Positions 41,275 to 50,517 of a DNA stretch of 64,000 nt are shown here, piece by piece. Position numbers and translations under genes: made by a program. The notes beneath the pieces are model-generated. The model was not told where the DNA came from. It ran no database searches and saw only the letters and a program-made list of their open reading frames with translations. How positions within the stretch are numbered: the first letter of the stretch is position 1; every line of letters begins with the position of its first letter. This stretch comes from JAHEEL01 sp963785245 (GTDB taxonomy: Bacteria > Actinomycetota > Acidimicrobiia > Spongiisociales > UBA5794), in NCBI GenBank assembly GCA_963785245.1, contig CAWAUO010000012.1, positions 62,001-126,000 of the forward strand, given 5' to 3'.

Positions 41275-41337
41275 ATGCTCAGGCCGAACGCTGGCGGCCA
41301 GGCTCGCGACTGCCATGACACGCTGAGGATGGGCTGA
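41275..41337 (+). CDS. possible 20-codon ORF upstream of ftsI
   Basis: ATG 41275 has a very strong GGGAGGGG 3-4 nt upstream, stronger than any site directly before ftsI. The peptide is MLRPNAGGQARDCHDTLRMG and its TGA ends 1 nt before the ftsI ATG. It may serve to load ribosomes for coupled ftsI translation. No homology is recognised. Confidence 0.4.
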   Translation: MLRPNAGGQARDCHDTLRMG

Positions 41338-41338
41338 C

Positions 41339-43078
41339 ATGAGCCGGACATCGTTCCGATTCGGTGACCTCCGCGTGGTAGCGCTCGGACTCGTCTTCGT
41401 CCTTGCGTGGGCAGGCATCGGGTATCGCCTCTTCCAGGTACAAGGCGCAGACGCCGCCGAGCTGGCGCAACGCGGATTCGATCAACGGGTCCGCCACGAG
41501 ACCATCGACGCGAAGCGGGGGACCATCTACGACCGCGATGGGGTCGAACTCGCCGTTACGATCTACGGGAAGTCGCTGATCGCCGATCCGAGCCTCATCG
41601 AGGATCCGACCCAGGCAGCTTCACTGCTCGCACCCATCATCGGGGCGGACTACATCGATCTGGCTCGCCGCTTCGACTCTGACGGTCGGTTCACGTACGT
41701 CGCCCGCGGCCTCGAGAACGATGTTGTCTCACAGGTCGCCGCGGCAATCGAAGAAGCCGACCTCGTCGGATTCTCGTTCGAGGAAGCGCCGCTTCGCATC
41801 TATCCCTCCGGGTCGCTTGCCGCCCCCGTCATCGGCTTGACACACGCAGACGACGGTCGCGGGATCGAAGGCATCGAAGCGGTGATGGACACGGAGTTGT
41901 CCGGGCGGCCGGGCAAGCGGGTCGTCGAACGAGACCAGGCCGGACGGGCGATCCCGCAGGCCGAGTACCTCCTCGAGTCGTCAACCCCGGGCTCCGACGT
42001 CGTGCTGACGATCGACCGAGAGATTCAGTACACCGCCGAACGAGCGCTGCAGGAAGCCATCGACTTCACGGGTGCGCTTGGAGGGTCCGTCGTTGTGATG
42101 GATCCCGAGACGGGCGAGATTCTTGCGATGGTCTCCCTCCCCGGCTTCAACGGGATGGATCGGTCGTCGCTCGATCCCTCGGCGATCCGGAATCGCGCCA
42201 TCGCCGACGTATACGAGCCGGGTTCTACCCTGAAGGTCGTAGCGGTTGCCGCAGCCCTCGAAGAAGGCGTGGTTCGCCCCGACACACCGTTCGACACTCC
42301 ACCCGAGATCGACATCGTCGGCGAGACATACTCCGACCACGGCAACCACCCCTCCGTCATGACCGTCACCGACATCGTCGCTCAGTCCTCCAACGTGGGG
42401 ACGATCAAGATCCAGCGCCAGCTCGGCGATGAGACCCACTACCGCTACCTCGACGCGTTCGGCCTCGGGCGGCCCTCCTCAATCGACTTCCGCGGCGAAG
42501 CAACCGGCCGGCTCGATCACGTGAGCGACTGGTGCGGCCCTGCGTGCGGAGCGTCGGCAGCCATCGGCTACGGAATCGGCGCAACCACGCTGCAGATGGC
42601 CGCCGTGTACGCAACCATCGCCAATGACGGCGAGTGGGTCGAGCCGCACGTGGTCAGCGAGATCGTCTCCCCGGATGGCGAGTCGATCGTCAGCGAGCCG
42701 AGGCAGCGTCGGGTCATTTCGGTCGACACCGCCCAGACCATTCGCTCAATGCTCCGAGGCGTCGTCACCGACGGCACCGGCTTCCGTGCGGACATCGAAG
42801 ACTTCCCGGTCGGGGGAAAGACCGGAACGTCCGACAAGTTCGACGTTGAGACGGGGGAGTACAGCGAGACTGAGACCATCGCCTGGTTCATCGGCATCGC
42901 ACCGATCGACGATCCATCGCTCGTCGCCGCCGTTGTGCTCGATACGCCGACCGGAATGCTCCCGGACGAGACGGAGCTGAAGTTCGGTGGCGCCTCCGCC
43001 GCTCCCGTCTTCGCCGACATCGTTGAGTCGGCGCTCCACCAACTCGGGATCTCCCCGGTTCACCAAGACGATGAGTGA
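41339..43078 (+). CDS. ftsI: division-specific penicillin-binding protein (FtsI/PBP3)
   Basis: 579 aa. One N-terminal membrane helix (about residues 12-30) precedes the class B dimerisation domain (AKRGTIYDRDGVELA) and the transpeptidase. Active-site motifs are STLK (S296-K299), SSN (350-352) and KTG (494-496). It cross-links septal peptidoglycan with FtsW. No PASTA domain is present. Its end overlaps murE by 8 nt. Confidence 0.95.
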   Translation: MSRTSFRFGDLRVVALGLVFVLAWAGIGYRLFQVQGADAAELAQRGFDQRVRHETIDAKRGTIYDRDGVELAVTIYGKSLIADPSLIEDPTQAASLLAPIIGADYIDLARRFDSDGRFTYVARGLENDVVSQVAAAIEEADLVGFSFEEAPLRIYPSGSLAAPVIGLTHADDGRGIEGIEAVMDTELSGRPGKRVVERDQAGRAIPQAEYLLESSTPGSDVVLTIDREIQYTAERALQEAIDFTGALGGSVVVMDPETGEILAMVSLPGFNGMDRSSLDPSAIRNRAIADVYEPGSTLKVVAVAAALEEGVVRPDTPFDTPPEIDIVGETYSDHGNHPSVMTVTDIVAQSSNVGTIKIQRQLGDETHYRYLDAFGLGRPSSIDFRGEATGRLDHVSDWCGPACGASAAIGYGIGATTLQMAAVYATIANDGEWVEPHVVSEIVSPDGESIVSEPRQRRVISVDTAQTIRSMLRGVVTDGTGFRADIEDFPVGGKTGTSDKFDVETGEYSETETIAWFIGIAPIDDPSLVAAVVLDTPTGMLPDETELKFGGASAAPVFADIVESALHQLGISPVHQDDE

Positions 43079-44534
43079 CGCGCACCGACTCACCGAGATC
43101 GCGGCCCGGCTTGGCGGCAACGCCGACGTGGTCGGCGACGATCCCGTGATCACGTCCGTGACCCACGATTCGCGAGAGGTCGGCCCCGGGAGCCTCTTCG
43201 TCGCGATCCCCGGAGCCCAAGCCGACGGGCACGACTTCGTCGACCGGGCCTTCGCGTCCGGGGCCGCCGCGGTCGCGGTTGAACGCGACATAGCGGGTCC
43301 GAGTCGGCTCATCGTCCCGGATGCGCGTGTGGCCCTGCCCTTGCTTGCTGCAGCCGTCTACGGCGACCCCTCCCACCGCCTTCCCGTGGTTGGCGTGACC
43401 GGTACGAACGGGAAGACGACCGTCACCCACCTCCTCGAGCAGATCGTGGTCGCAGACGGCCAGACGCCGGGTATCGTCGGCACCATCGGAGCGCGCATCG
43501 GAGACACATCAGCCTCCGTGTCCCGGACCACGCCCGAAGCCTCCATGCTGCAGCGACTGCTTGCCGATATGATCGAGGCGGGTGTTGACATCGCAGCGAT
43601 CGAGGTCTCGAGCCATGCGTTGAGCCTGCACCGTGTCGACGCGATCCGCTTCCGGGTCGCGGCCTTCACCAACCTCATGCAGGACCATCTCGACTTCCAC
43701 GGGGACATGGAGGGCTACTTCGCCGCAAAAGCAGCGCTCTTCACTCCCGATCGTGCCGAACGTGCCGTGGTCTGCGTCGACGACGAGGCGGGGAGACGCA
43801 TCGCGCGGGATGTCGACGTGCCGGTCACCACCGTCGCCATTGCAGGCGACGCCGACATCACGGCTTCGTCCATCGTCGAGCACATCGACCGCACCTCGTT
43901 CATCGCCAGCACACCGGCGGGCTCCTTCCCGGTGCACCTGCCGATCGCGGGTCGGTTCAACGTGCAGAACGCCCTCGTCGCCGCCGGCATCGCCCTGGAA
44001 CTCGGTATCGCCCCGGAATCCATCACGCTCGGGCTTGCTTCGGTCGGCACTATTCCCGGTCGATTCGAGCATATCCCGACCGCCAATGGTCCCGGCATCG
44101 TGGTCGACTATGCCCACACGCCGGACGCAATCAAGGCCGTGGTCGACGGTGCCAGGAGCCTCGTCGACGGGAAGGTGATCGTGGTGGTCGGAGCCGGCGG
44201 CGACCGCGACCGGGAGAAGCGTCCGGCGATGGGCCGAGCGGCAGGTTCCGCAGACCTCGTGATCCTCACAACGGACAATCCCCGATCCGAGCAGCCCGAG
44301 ACCATCCTCGCTGCCGTCAAGTCGGGACTCGACGAGACGGCCTCGGTGGTCGAAGAGCCGGATCGGCGCCTCGCAATTCGGCGTGCCATCCAGTCTGCCG
44401 ACCCCGACGACATCGTCCTCATTCTCGGCAAGGGCCACGAGGCCGGCCAGGAGGTTGCCGGCAGAGTCAAATCATTCGATGATCGCCTCGTTGCCGCCGA
44501 GGAAGCCGAACGTGCGGCCGAGGTGTCGCCATGA
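43071..44534 (+). CDS. murE: UDP-MurNAc-tripeptide synthetase (meso-DAP adding)
   Basis: 487 aa from ATG 43071. GTNGKTTVTHLLEQI is the ATP loop and SHALSLHRVD and DHLDFHGDMEGYF are Mur-ligase signatures. The DNPRSEQPETI motif (DNPR) marks enzymes that add meso-diaminopimelate rather than lysine. It adds the third residue of the peptidoglycan stem peptide. Overlaps lie at both ends (ftsI by 8 nt, murF by 4 nt). Confidence 0.96.
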   Translation: MSDAHRLTEIAARLGGNADVVGDDPVITSVTHDSREVGPGSLFVAIPGAQADGHDFVDRAFASGAAAVAVERDIAGPSRLIVPDARVALPLLAAAVYGDPSHRLPVVGVTGTNGKTTVTHLLEQIVVADGQTPGIVGTIGARIGDTSASVSRTTPEASMLQRLLADMIEAGVDIAAIEVSSHALSLHRVDAIRFRVAAFTNLMQDHLDFHGDMEGYFAAKAALFTPDRAERAVVCVDDEAGRRIARDVDVPVTTVAIAGDADITASSIVEHIDRTSFIASTPAGSFPVHLPIAGRFNVQNALVAAGIALELGIAPESITLGLASVGTIPGRFEHIPTANGPGIVVDYAHTPDAIKAVVDGARSLVDGKVIVVVGAGGDRDREKRPAMGRAAGSADLVILTTDNPRSEQPETILAAVKSGLDETASVVEEPDRRLAIRRAIQSADPDDIVLILGKGHEAGQEVAGRVKSFDDRLVAAEEAERAAEVSP

Positions 44535-45865
44535 CCACTTCGCTCAATTGGACGCTCGCAACCGTCGCCGCGGCGACCGGCGGCGTCGTCGACGGCGATC
44601 CGACGATGCCCGTGCGTGCCATCTCGACCGACTCGCGGATGGCCGAACCCGGCGCCGTATTCGTGGCGCTGCGCGGAGCGCAGCACGATGGGCATGACCA
44701 CGCGGCGGCGGCCGTCGCTACAGGCGCTGTTGCAGCCCTGGTCGAGCGCGGCACGCACCCTGAACTTGTCCCGCGCATCGACGTCGACGACACCTCGACC
44801 GCGCTCAGGGACCTGGCGGCACACCGCAGATCCGAGCTGCACATGCCGGTCGTGGCGGTCACCGGCTCGACCGGCAAGACATCGACCAAGGATCTGCTCG
44901 CTGCTGCGATTCCCGGCTCCTGGGCGTCGCCTCGCTCGTACAACAATGAGATCGGCGTGCCCCTCACCGTGCTCGGAACCCCAGAGGCCGCCTCTGCACT
45001 GGTCATCGAGGTGGGATCGCGCGGCATCGGGCACATCCGCTGGCTGATGCCGGCCATCCGTCCTTCGGTCGGGATCATCACGAATCTCGGCCTCGTACAT
45101 CTCGAGACGTTCGGGTCGCGGGACGCGATCGCTGACGGCAAGTGGGAACTGATCGAAGGCCTGTCGGTCGGTGATACGGCGATCCTGCCCGATGACGAGC
45201 CACGACTCGATCGACCGCATCCAGGTCCAACCGTCACTTTCGGTACCGGCCCGGGCTCAGTCGTCCGGATCTCGGATCTCACCAGCGATGCGGCCGGCCG
45301 CCCGTCGTTCGTGCTCCACACCGAGGGCCGCTGCTTCCCGGTCACGCTGCTGATGGCAGGAGCGCACAACGCATTCAATGCCGCAGCGGCACTTGCAGCA
45401 GCGATGTCGATCGGCGTTCCGGCCGAGACCGCGGTAGCGGGAATGGCATCCGCCGGCGGATCGGAATGGCGGATGGAGGTCCACACCGGATGCTTCACCG
45501 TCGTCAACGATGCCTACAACGCAAACCCGACATCCATGGAGGCCGCGCTGCGGACGGTTTCCGCCATGCCCGGCCGGAGCTTCGCGGTCCTCGGAGAGAT
45601 GGCCGAACTTGGGCCGGCAACGGTTCCGGAGCACGAACGGATCGGGCGTCTCGCTGCGGACCTCGGCATCGAGGAGGTCGTCACCGTTGGAGCGGACCAT
45701 GGTCTCGCCGAAGCGGCCGGAGGGCACCACATGGTCGATCCCGCCGATGCATTCGAATGGATCCAGGATCGGGTGCGGGATGGCGACGTCGTCCTCGTCA
45801 AAGCGTCCCGATCGGTCGGCCTCGAAGAACTCGCCACTCGTCTTGCCGAGGAGGCCGCCCCGTGA
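44531..45865 (+). CDS. murF: UDP-MurNAc-tripeptide D-Ala-D-Ala ligase
   Basis: 444 aa. The ATP loop is TGSTGKTSTKDLL. SYNNEIGVPLTVL and NDAYNANPTSMEAALR are MurF signatures. It completes the UDP-MurNAc-pentapeptide. The ATG overlaps the murE stop and the stop overlaps the mraY GTG. A ddl gene is not in the window. Confidence 0.95.
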   Translation: MTTSLNWTLATVAAATGGVVDGDPTMPVRAISTDSRMAEPGAVFVALRGAQHDGHDHAAAAVATGAVAALVERGTHPELVPRIDVDDTSTALRDLAAHRRSELHMPVVAVTGSTGKTSTKDLLAAAIPGSWASPRSYNNEIGVPLTVLGTPEAASALVIEVGSRGIGHIRWLMPAIRPSVGIITNLGLVHLETFGSRDAIADGKWELIEGLSVGDTAILPDDEPRLDRPHPGPTVTFGTGPGSVVRISDLTSDAAGRPSFVLHTEGRCFPVTLLMAGAHNAFNAAAALAAAMSIGVPAETAVAGMASAGGSEWRMEVHTGCFTVVNDAYNANPTSMEAALRTVSAMPGRSFAVLGEMAELGPATVPEHERIGRLAADLGIEEVVTVGADHGLAEAAGGHHMVDPADAFEWIQDRVRDGDVVLVKASRSVGLEELATRLAEEAAP

Positions 45866-46926
45866 TTCAGCTCCTCATCGCGGCGACGATCTCGTTCGCA
45901 TTCACCATCTTCGTCACCCCGGTCGCGATCCGGGTCTTCCGAGCCAAGAACATCGGGCAGTTCATCCAGGAGGACGTCCGCGGGCACCTGCACAAGCGCG
46001 GCACGCCGACGATGGGTGGCGTCGTCATCATCTTCGGGACCCTCCTCGGGTACGCCGGGTCCCACCTGCGACTCTTCACGCTTGGCGACGGTTTCGATTT
46101 CCGCGTCTACCCGTTCGCTCCTGAGGGATTGCTCGCGGTGCTCGCCTTTGTCGGGATGGGGTTCATCGGATTCCTCGACGACTACACCAAGTACGCGAGG
46201 AAGCACAACCAGGGACTCTCCAAGCGGTGGAAGTTCCTCGGCCAGCTCGCGGTCGCCGCAACCTTCGCGTGGGGTGCGCAGAGAATCGGCGTCTCGACCG
46301 AGCTGTCCTTCGTCCGGCCACTCGGTATTGACCTCGGACCGATCCTGTACTTCCTGCTCGTCTTGTTCATGCTGACGGCCGCCGCCAACGCCGTGAACCT
46401 GACCGACGGCCTCGACGGCCTGGTTGCCGGCTCGATCTCGCTCGTGTTCGGCGCCTATGTGCTGATCGCGTTCTGGCAGTTCAGGAACATCGCGGTCTAC
46501 TTCGTCGACATCAACGGAGCGCTCGATCTCGCTCGCTTCGGAGCTGCAGTGGTCGGCGCTGCTCTCGGGTTCCTCTGGTGGAACGCCGCGCCGGCCAAGA
46601 TCTTCATGGGCGATACCGGGTCGCAGGCGTTCGGCGGCGCGCTCGCCGCGATGGCACTGTTGACCAACACGCAGTTGCTGCTCATCCTCCTCGGCGGTCT
46701 CTACGTCGTCGAGACGCTCTCGGTGATCGGTCAGGTCTTCACCTTCCGAGTCTTCGGTCGCCGCATCCTTCGCATGGCTCCCGTCCACCATCACTTTGAA
46801 CTCAAGGGGTGGCCGGAGACCATGGTGATCGTGCGTTTCTGGATTCTCGCCGGTATCGGTGTGGCGCTCGGTGTTGGCGTCTTCTACGCCGATTTTCTCA
46901 ACGCCACCGGCGGAGGATCGCCGTGA
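45862..46926 (+). CDS. mraY: phospho-MurNAc-pentapeptide transferase
   Basis: 354 aa from GTG 45862, integral membrane protein with about ten helices. DDYTKYARKHNQGLS, NAVNLTDGLDGL and the late APVHHHFELKGW are the MraY catalytic signatures. It forms lipid I from UDP-MurNAc-pentapeptide and undecaprenyl phosphate. Both ends overlap neighbours by 4 nt. Confidence 0.96.
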   Translation: MIQLLIAATISFAFTIFVTPVAIRVFRAKNIGQFIQEDVRGHLHKRGTPTMGGVVIIFGTLLGYAGSHLRLFTLGDGFDFRVYPFAPEGLLAVLAFVGMGFIGFLDDYTKYARKHNQGLSKRWKFLGQLAVAATFAWGAQRIGVSTELSFVRPLGIDLGPILYFLLVLFMLTAAANAVNLTDGLDGLVAGSISLVFGAYVLIAFWQFRNIAVYFVDINGALDLARFGAAVVGAALGFLWWNAAPAKIFMGDTGSQAFGGALAAMALLTNTQLLLILLGGLYVVETLSVIGQVFTFRVFGRRILRMAPVHHHFELKGWPETMVIVRFWILAGIGVALGVGVFYADFLNATGGGSP

Positions 46927-48203
46927 AGACACTGATCCTGGGGGCAGGAGTGAGCGGCGTGTCGGCCGCCAGGCTTGCCTGCACCAGCGGCGACTCGGTC
47001 TCCGTCTACGACCGTTCGTCGAAGGCCACCATCCCACTCCGCGATCGAGGGTATGCGGTGCACTCCGGCATGTGGACCGACCTCCTGCTGCGAGATATTG
47101 AACTGGTCGTCGTCTCTCCCGGGTTCCCCGAGCACTCCGACCCCGTTCGGCGTTCCATCGAGACCGGCATCGAAGTGATCAGCGAACTCGAGTTCGGAAT
47201 CCGGCAACTCGTCGTTCCGTACGTTGCCGTCACCGGGACCAACGGGAAGACCACCGCTACCACCGCCATTGCGGAGATGCTCAACGCCAGCGGTATCTCT
47301 GCGGTCACTGCCGGCAATATCGGACTCCCGATCTGCGACCTCGGAGCAGAACCGGCCGAGGTCGTCGTACTCGAAGCATCGAGCTTCCAACTCCGGTTCG
47401 TCGACCGATTCCATCCGGTCGCCGCCGGCATCACCAATGTCGCCGCAGACCACCTCGACTGGCACGGCACCGTTGGCGCCTATGCCGCAGCGAAGGCGCG
47501 GGTCTTCGAAAACATGAGCGGCGATGAGTTGCTCGCCTACGACGCCGACGACGAGGGGGCGTGCCAACTAGCGGGCCTCGCCCCGTGTAGGACCGTGGCC
47601 GTGAGCGGCACCTCCGTGCCACCCGACGGTATCGGACCCGATGCCGGATCGCTCGTGATCGGCGGACGACGACTCGCTCTTTCGACGACGGATCCGTCGT
47701 TTGTCGCGGATCTCGGGATCTCGGCTGCTGTCGCTCTCGCCGTCGGCGCGACCGATGTCGGAGTAGCGGCTGTTCTGAGGTCCTTCCGCTCAGGGGCGCA
47801 CCGTCGCCGCACCGTTGGGACCGCGCACGGGATCCGGTGGATCGACGACTCGAAGGCGACCAACCCGCACGCCGCTCGAGCTGCCGCGGCCTCGTACGAA
47901 CGTGTTGTGCTGCTGGCGGGCGGAAGGAACAAGGACCTCGACCTCTCGAATATCGCTCCTGACTCGGTTCGGCATGTCGTGGCATTCGGTGAATCGGCCT
48001 CCGACGTCGCCAGCGGATACGACGGTCCGATCAGTGTCGTCGATGGCCTCGATGCTGCCGTTGCGGCCGCCAGCCAGATCGCGACGAGCGGTGACACCGT
48101 GCTCCTCGCTCCCGGTTGTGCGAGCTTCGATGAATTCGAGTCGTACGCGGCTCGGGGAGATCGATTCGCCGAACTCGTCGCCGAAGTAGAGGCATCGAAA
48201 TGA
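46923..48203 (+). CDS. murD: UDP-MurNAc-L-alanine:D-glutamate ligase
   Basis: 426 aa from GTG 46923. The N-terminal LILGAGVSGVSAARLA binds the UDP part, GTNGKTTATTAIAEML is the ATP loop, and NVAADHLDWHGTVGAY and DDSKATNPHAARAA are Mur-ligase signatures. It adds D-Glu to UDP-MurNAc-L-Ala. The ends overlap mraY and ftsW. Confidence 0.95.
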   Translation: MKTLILGAGVSGVSAARLACTSGDSVSVYDRSSKATIPLRDRGYAVHSGMWTDLLLRDIELVVVSPGFPEHSDPVRRSIETGIEVISELEFGIRQLVVPYVAVTGTNGKTTATTAIAEMLNASGISAVTAGNIGLPICDLGAEPAEVVVLEASSFQLRFVDRFHPVAAGITNVAADHLDWHGTVGAYAAAKARVFENMSGDELLAYDADDEGACQLAGLAPCRTVAVSGTSVPPDGIGPDAGSLVIGGRRLALSTTDPSFVADLGISAAVALAVGATDVGVAAVLRSFRSGAHRRRTVGTAHGIRWIDDSKATNPHAARAAAASYERVVLLAGGRNKDLDLSNIAPDSVRHVVAFGESASDVASGYDGPISVVDGLDAAVAAASQIATSGDTVLLAPGCASFDEFESYAARGDRFAELVAEVEASK

Positions 48204-49441
48204 CGAGCGGAACGGGCGGCGTCGACCAAGCTACCCGGATGCTCGAAGCGGTTCCCGACCCGGTTGTCGAAGACGAGGACGACGCACGCCCATCGGTGCG
48301 TGAACAGATTCGTGAGCGACGCGTGGCTCGCGCCCTGAACCTCAGTGATCGTCGCACGGTCTTCCTCGTCGTTCCGGTCATGATGCTGATCATCGTTGGA
48401 CTCGGCGCCATGCTGTCTGCCGGATCGGTGATCTCGATTCGCGACTTCGGCGATCACCTCTACTACATCAAGCGGCAGGCGGTGTGGGTTGGTCTGGGAC
48501 TCGTGGCGCTTGTCGGTTGCGCGAGGATTCCCTATCGGTTCTACCGCACATTCGCTTTGTTGATCTTCGGTATCTCGATGGTCGCATTGATCGCCACACT
48601 CATCGTGGGCGACATCCGCGGCGGTGCACGGCGCTGGATCGAGGTCGGCCCGATGACGATCCAGGCTGCTGAGTTCGCGAAGCTTGCCACGGTGATGGTG
48701 CTCGCAGCGGTGCTTGCGAAGAAGGATCGATTGCTCGGATCGCTCGGCCACTTCGCCCTTCCGATCGTCGCGGTGCTCGGGATCGTCTCCGCGTTGCTTC
48801 TCGCTCAACCGGATTTCGGGACGACGCTGATCATCGTCGCAGCCGCGTTCGCCGTGATCTTCGCCTCCTCCGCACCGCTCGGGTTCGTGGTCGGTCTCGG
48901 CGGCATCGCGGCGATTCTCGGCACTGTTGGTGCGTTCTCAATGGACTATCGCAGGGCTCGTTTCACCGGATTCCTCGACCCGTTCGCCGATCCGCTCGGG
49001 AATGGACACCAGGCGGTCCAGAGCCTTGTGGCACTCGGAACCGGCGGGTGGTTCGGCGTCGGACTTGGTGCAAGTCGCGCTCGCTGGTCATTCCTCCCCA
49101 ATGCCCACACCGACTTCATCTTCGCAATCATCGGAGAAGAGACCGGTCTGGTGGGGGCAGGACTGGTGATCCTGCTCTTCGCCTTCTTCGCCGGCGTCGG
49201 CATTCGGATCGCGATGACGGCGCCCGACATGTTCGGTCGGCTACTCGCCGTGGGGATCGTTGCCTGGATCTCGTTCCAGGCGTTGATCAACGTCGGGGGA
49301 GTGGTTGCGGTGCTGCCCATCACCGGTGTGCCGTTGCCGTTCGTCTCGTCTGGGGGCAACGCAATGATCGTCAGCCTCGCGGCGGTCGGGATCCTCGTGA
49401 ACATCTCTCGTACGAGAGTCAGCGACCCGGCCCCGTCATGA
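48200..49441 (+). CDS. ftsW: septal peptidoglycan polymerase FtsW (SEDS)
   Basis: 413 aa, with a cytosolic N-terminus of about 50 residues and about ten membrane helices. RGGARRWIEVGPMTIQAAEFAKLA and the C-terminal INVGGVVAVLPITGVPLPFVSSGGNAMI are the SEDS signatures. It polymerises lipid II during division together with FtsI. The ATG overlaps the murD stop. Confidence 0.95.
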   Translation: MTSGTGGVDQATRMLEAVPDPVVEDEDDARPSVREQIRERRVARALNLSDRRTVFLVVPVMMLIIVGLGAMLSAGSVISIRDFGDHLYYIKRQAVWVGLGLVALVGCARIPYRFYRTFALLIFGISMVALIATLIVGDIRGGARRWIEVGPMTIQAAEFAKLATVMVLAAVLAKKDRLLGSLGHFALPIVAVLGIVSALLLAQPDFGTTLIIVAAAFAVIFASSAPLGFVVGLGGIAAILGTVGAFSMDYRRARFTGFLDPFADPLGNGHQAVQSLVALGTGGWFGVGLGASRARWSFLPNAHTDFIFAIIGEETGLVGAGLVILLFAFFAGVGIRIAMTAPDMFGRLLAVGIVAWISFQALINVGGVVAVLPITGVPLPFVSSGGNAMIVSLAAVGILVNISRTRVSDPAPS

Positions 49442-50517
49442 CGTATGCCTTTGCCGCTGCCGGGACCGGTGGCCACATCTATCCGGCGCTCGCGGTTGCG
49501 AGGGCACTCGTTGCGTCCGGCGTCGATCGCGACGACATCGTGTTCTTCGGAGGAGACCGACTGGAGACGCGAATCGTTCCGGAAGCGGGTTTTGAACTCG
49601 TCCAACTCGACGTGCGCGGCCTCAAGCGATCCTTGACCGTCGACAATCTCACTATCCCGATCATGGTTCGACGGGCCGCGGCGGACGTGACCGCGACCCT
49701 CGCGAGCCGGCCTCGCGGTGTGCTGACCGTCTTCGGGGGGTACGTGAGCGTTCCCGCTGCGATGGGGGCACGCAAGGTCGGGATGCCCTACGTCATCCAC
49801 GAGCAGAACGCGGTACCCGGCGTGGCAAACCGGTATGTGGCGCGTCGTGCTGAGCGCACGTACGTCGCCTTCGTTCCCGCACTCGCACGCTTCAAGAATG
49901 CGGAACTCGTCGGAAACCCGCTTGCGGCTCCGTTCGAGCGCTTCAATCGCGACCACCTCCGATCGGAGGCCCTCCACCGCTACGGATTGGATCCGAATCG
50001 TCCGGTCGTTGGTGTGTTCGGCGGGAGCCAGGGGGCCCTCGCGCTCAACACCGCCACGGTGGCCCTCGCCGCGTCGGATCAACGGGCGTTCTCGATCCTC
50101 CATCTCACCGGGCGCGACCACTATGCGCCCATGGCACGACAGGCCGCTGACGCCTCGCACTGGACCACCGCGCCGTTCGAACAGGACATGCCGATGTTCT
50201 ACGCCGCCTCCGACATCGTCCTGGCCCACGCCGGGGCGATGACGGTGAGTGAACTCGCAGCGACGTCAACGCCTTCCGTGGTGGTCCCTCTTCCGGCCGG
50301 GAAGGGGTACCAAGCCCTGAACGCCGCCGACCTCGAGCGTGCCGGAGGAGCCGTGGTCGTCGACCAGGAGCGGATTGCCGAGGTCCCCCGCCTTCTGGCG
50401 CACCTCATCCAGGATTCCGAGCGACTGGCCGGCATGCGAAGCGGAGCCCGTTCAGTTGCGAAGCCGGAAGCTGCGACGCGAATCGCAAACGCACTCAGGG
50501 AGATCACCGATGACTGA
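49438..50517 (+). CDS. murG: lipid II synthase MurG (GlcNAc transferase)
   Basis: 359 aa. GTGGHIYPALAVA is the membrane-side N-terminal loop, then IHEQNAVPGVANRYVA, GVFGGSQGALALN and AHAGAMTVSELAATSTPSVVVPLP (UDP-GlcNAc site). It turns lipid I into lipid II on the cytosolic face. The ATG overlaps the ftsW stop and the 3' end overlaps murC by 8 nt. Confidence 0.96.
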   Translation: MTYAFAAAGTGGHIYPALAVARALVASGVDRDDIVFFGGDRLETRIVPEAGFELVQLDVRGLKRSLTVDNLTIPIMVRRAAADVTATLASRPRGVLTVFGGYVSVPAAMGARKVGMPYVIHEQNAVPGVANRYVARRAERTYVAFVPALARFKNAELVGNPLAAPFERFNRDHLRSEALHRYGLDPNRPVVGVFGGSQGALALNTATVALAASDQRAFSILHLTGRDHYAPMARQAADASHWTTAPFEQDMPMFYAASDIVLAHAGAMTVSELAATSTPSVVVPLPAGKGYQALNAADLERAGGAVVVDQERIAEVPRLLAHLIQDSERLAGMRSGARSVAKPEAATRIANALREITDD

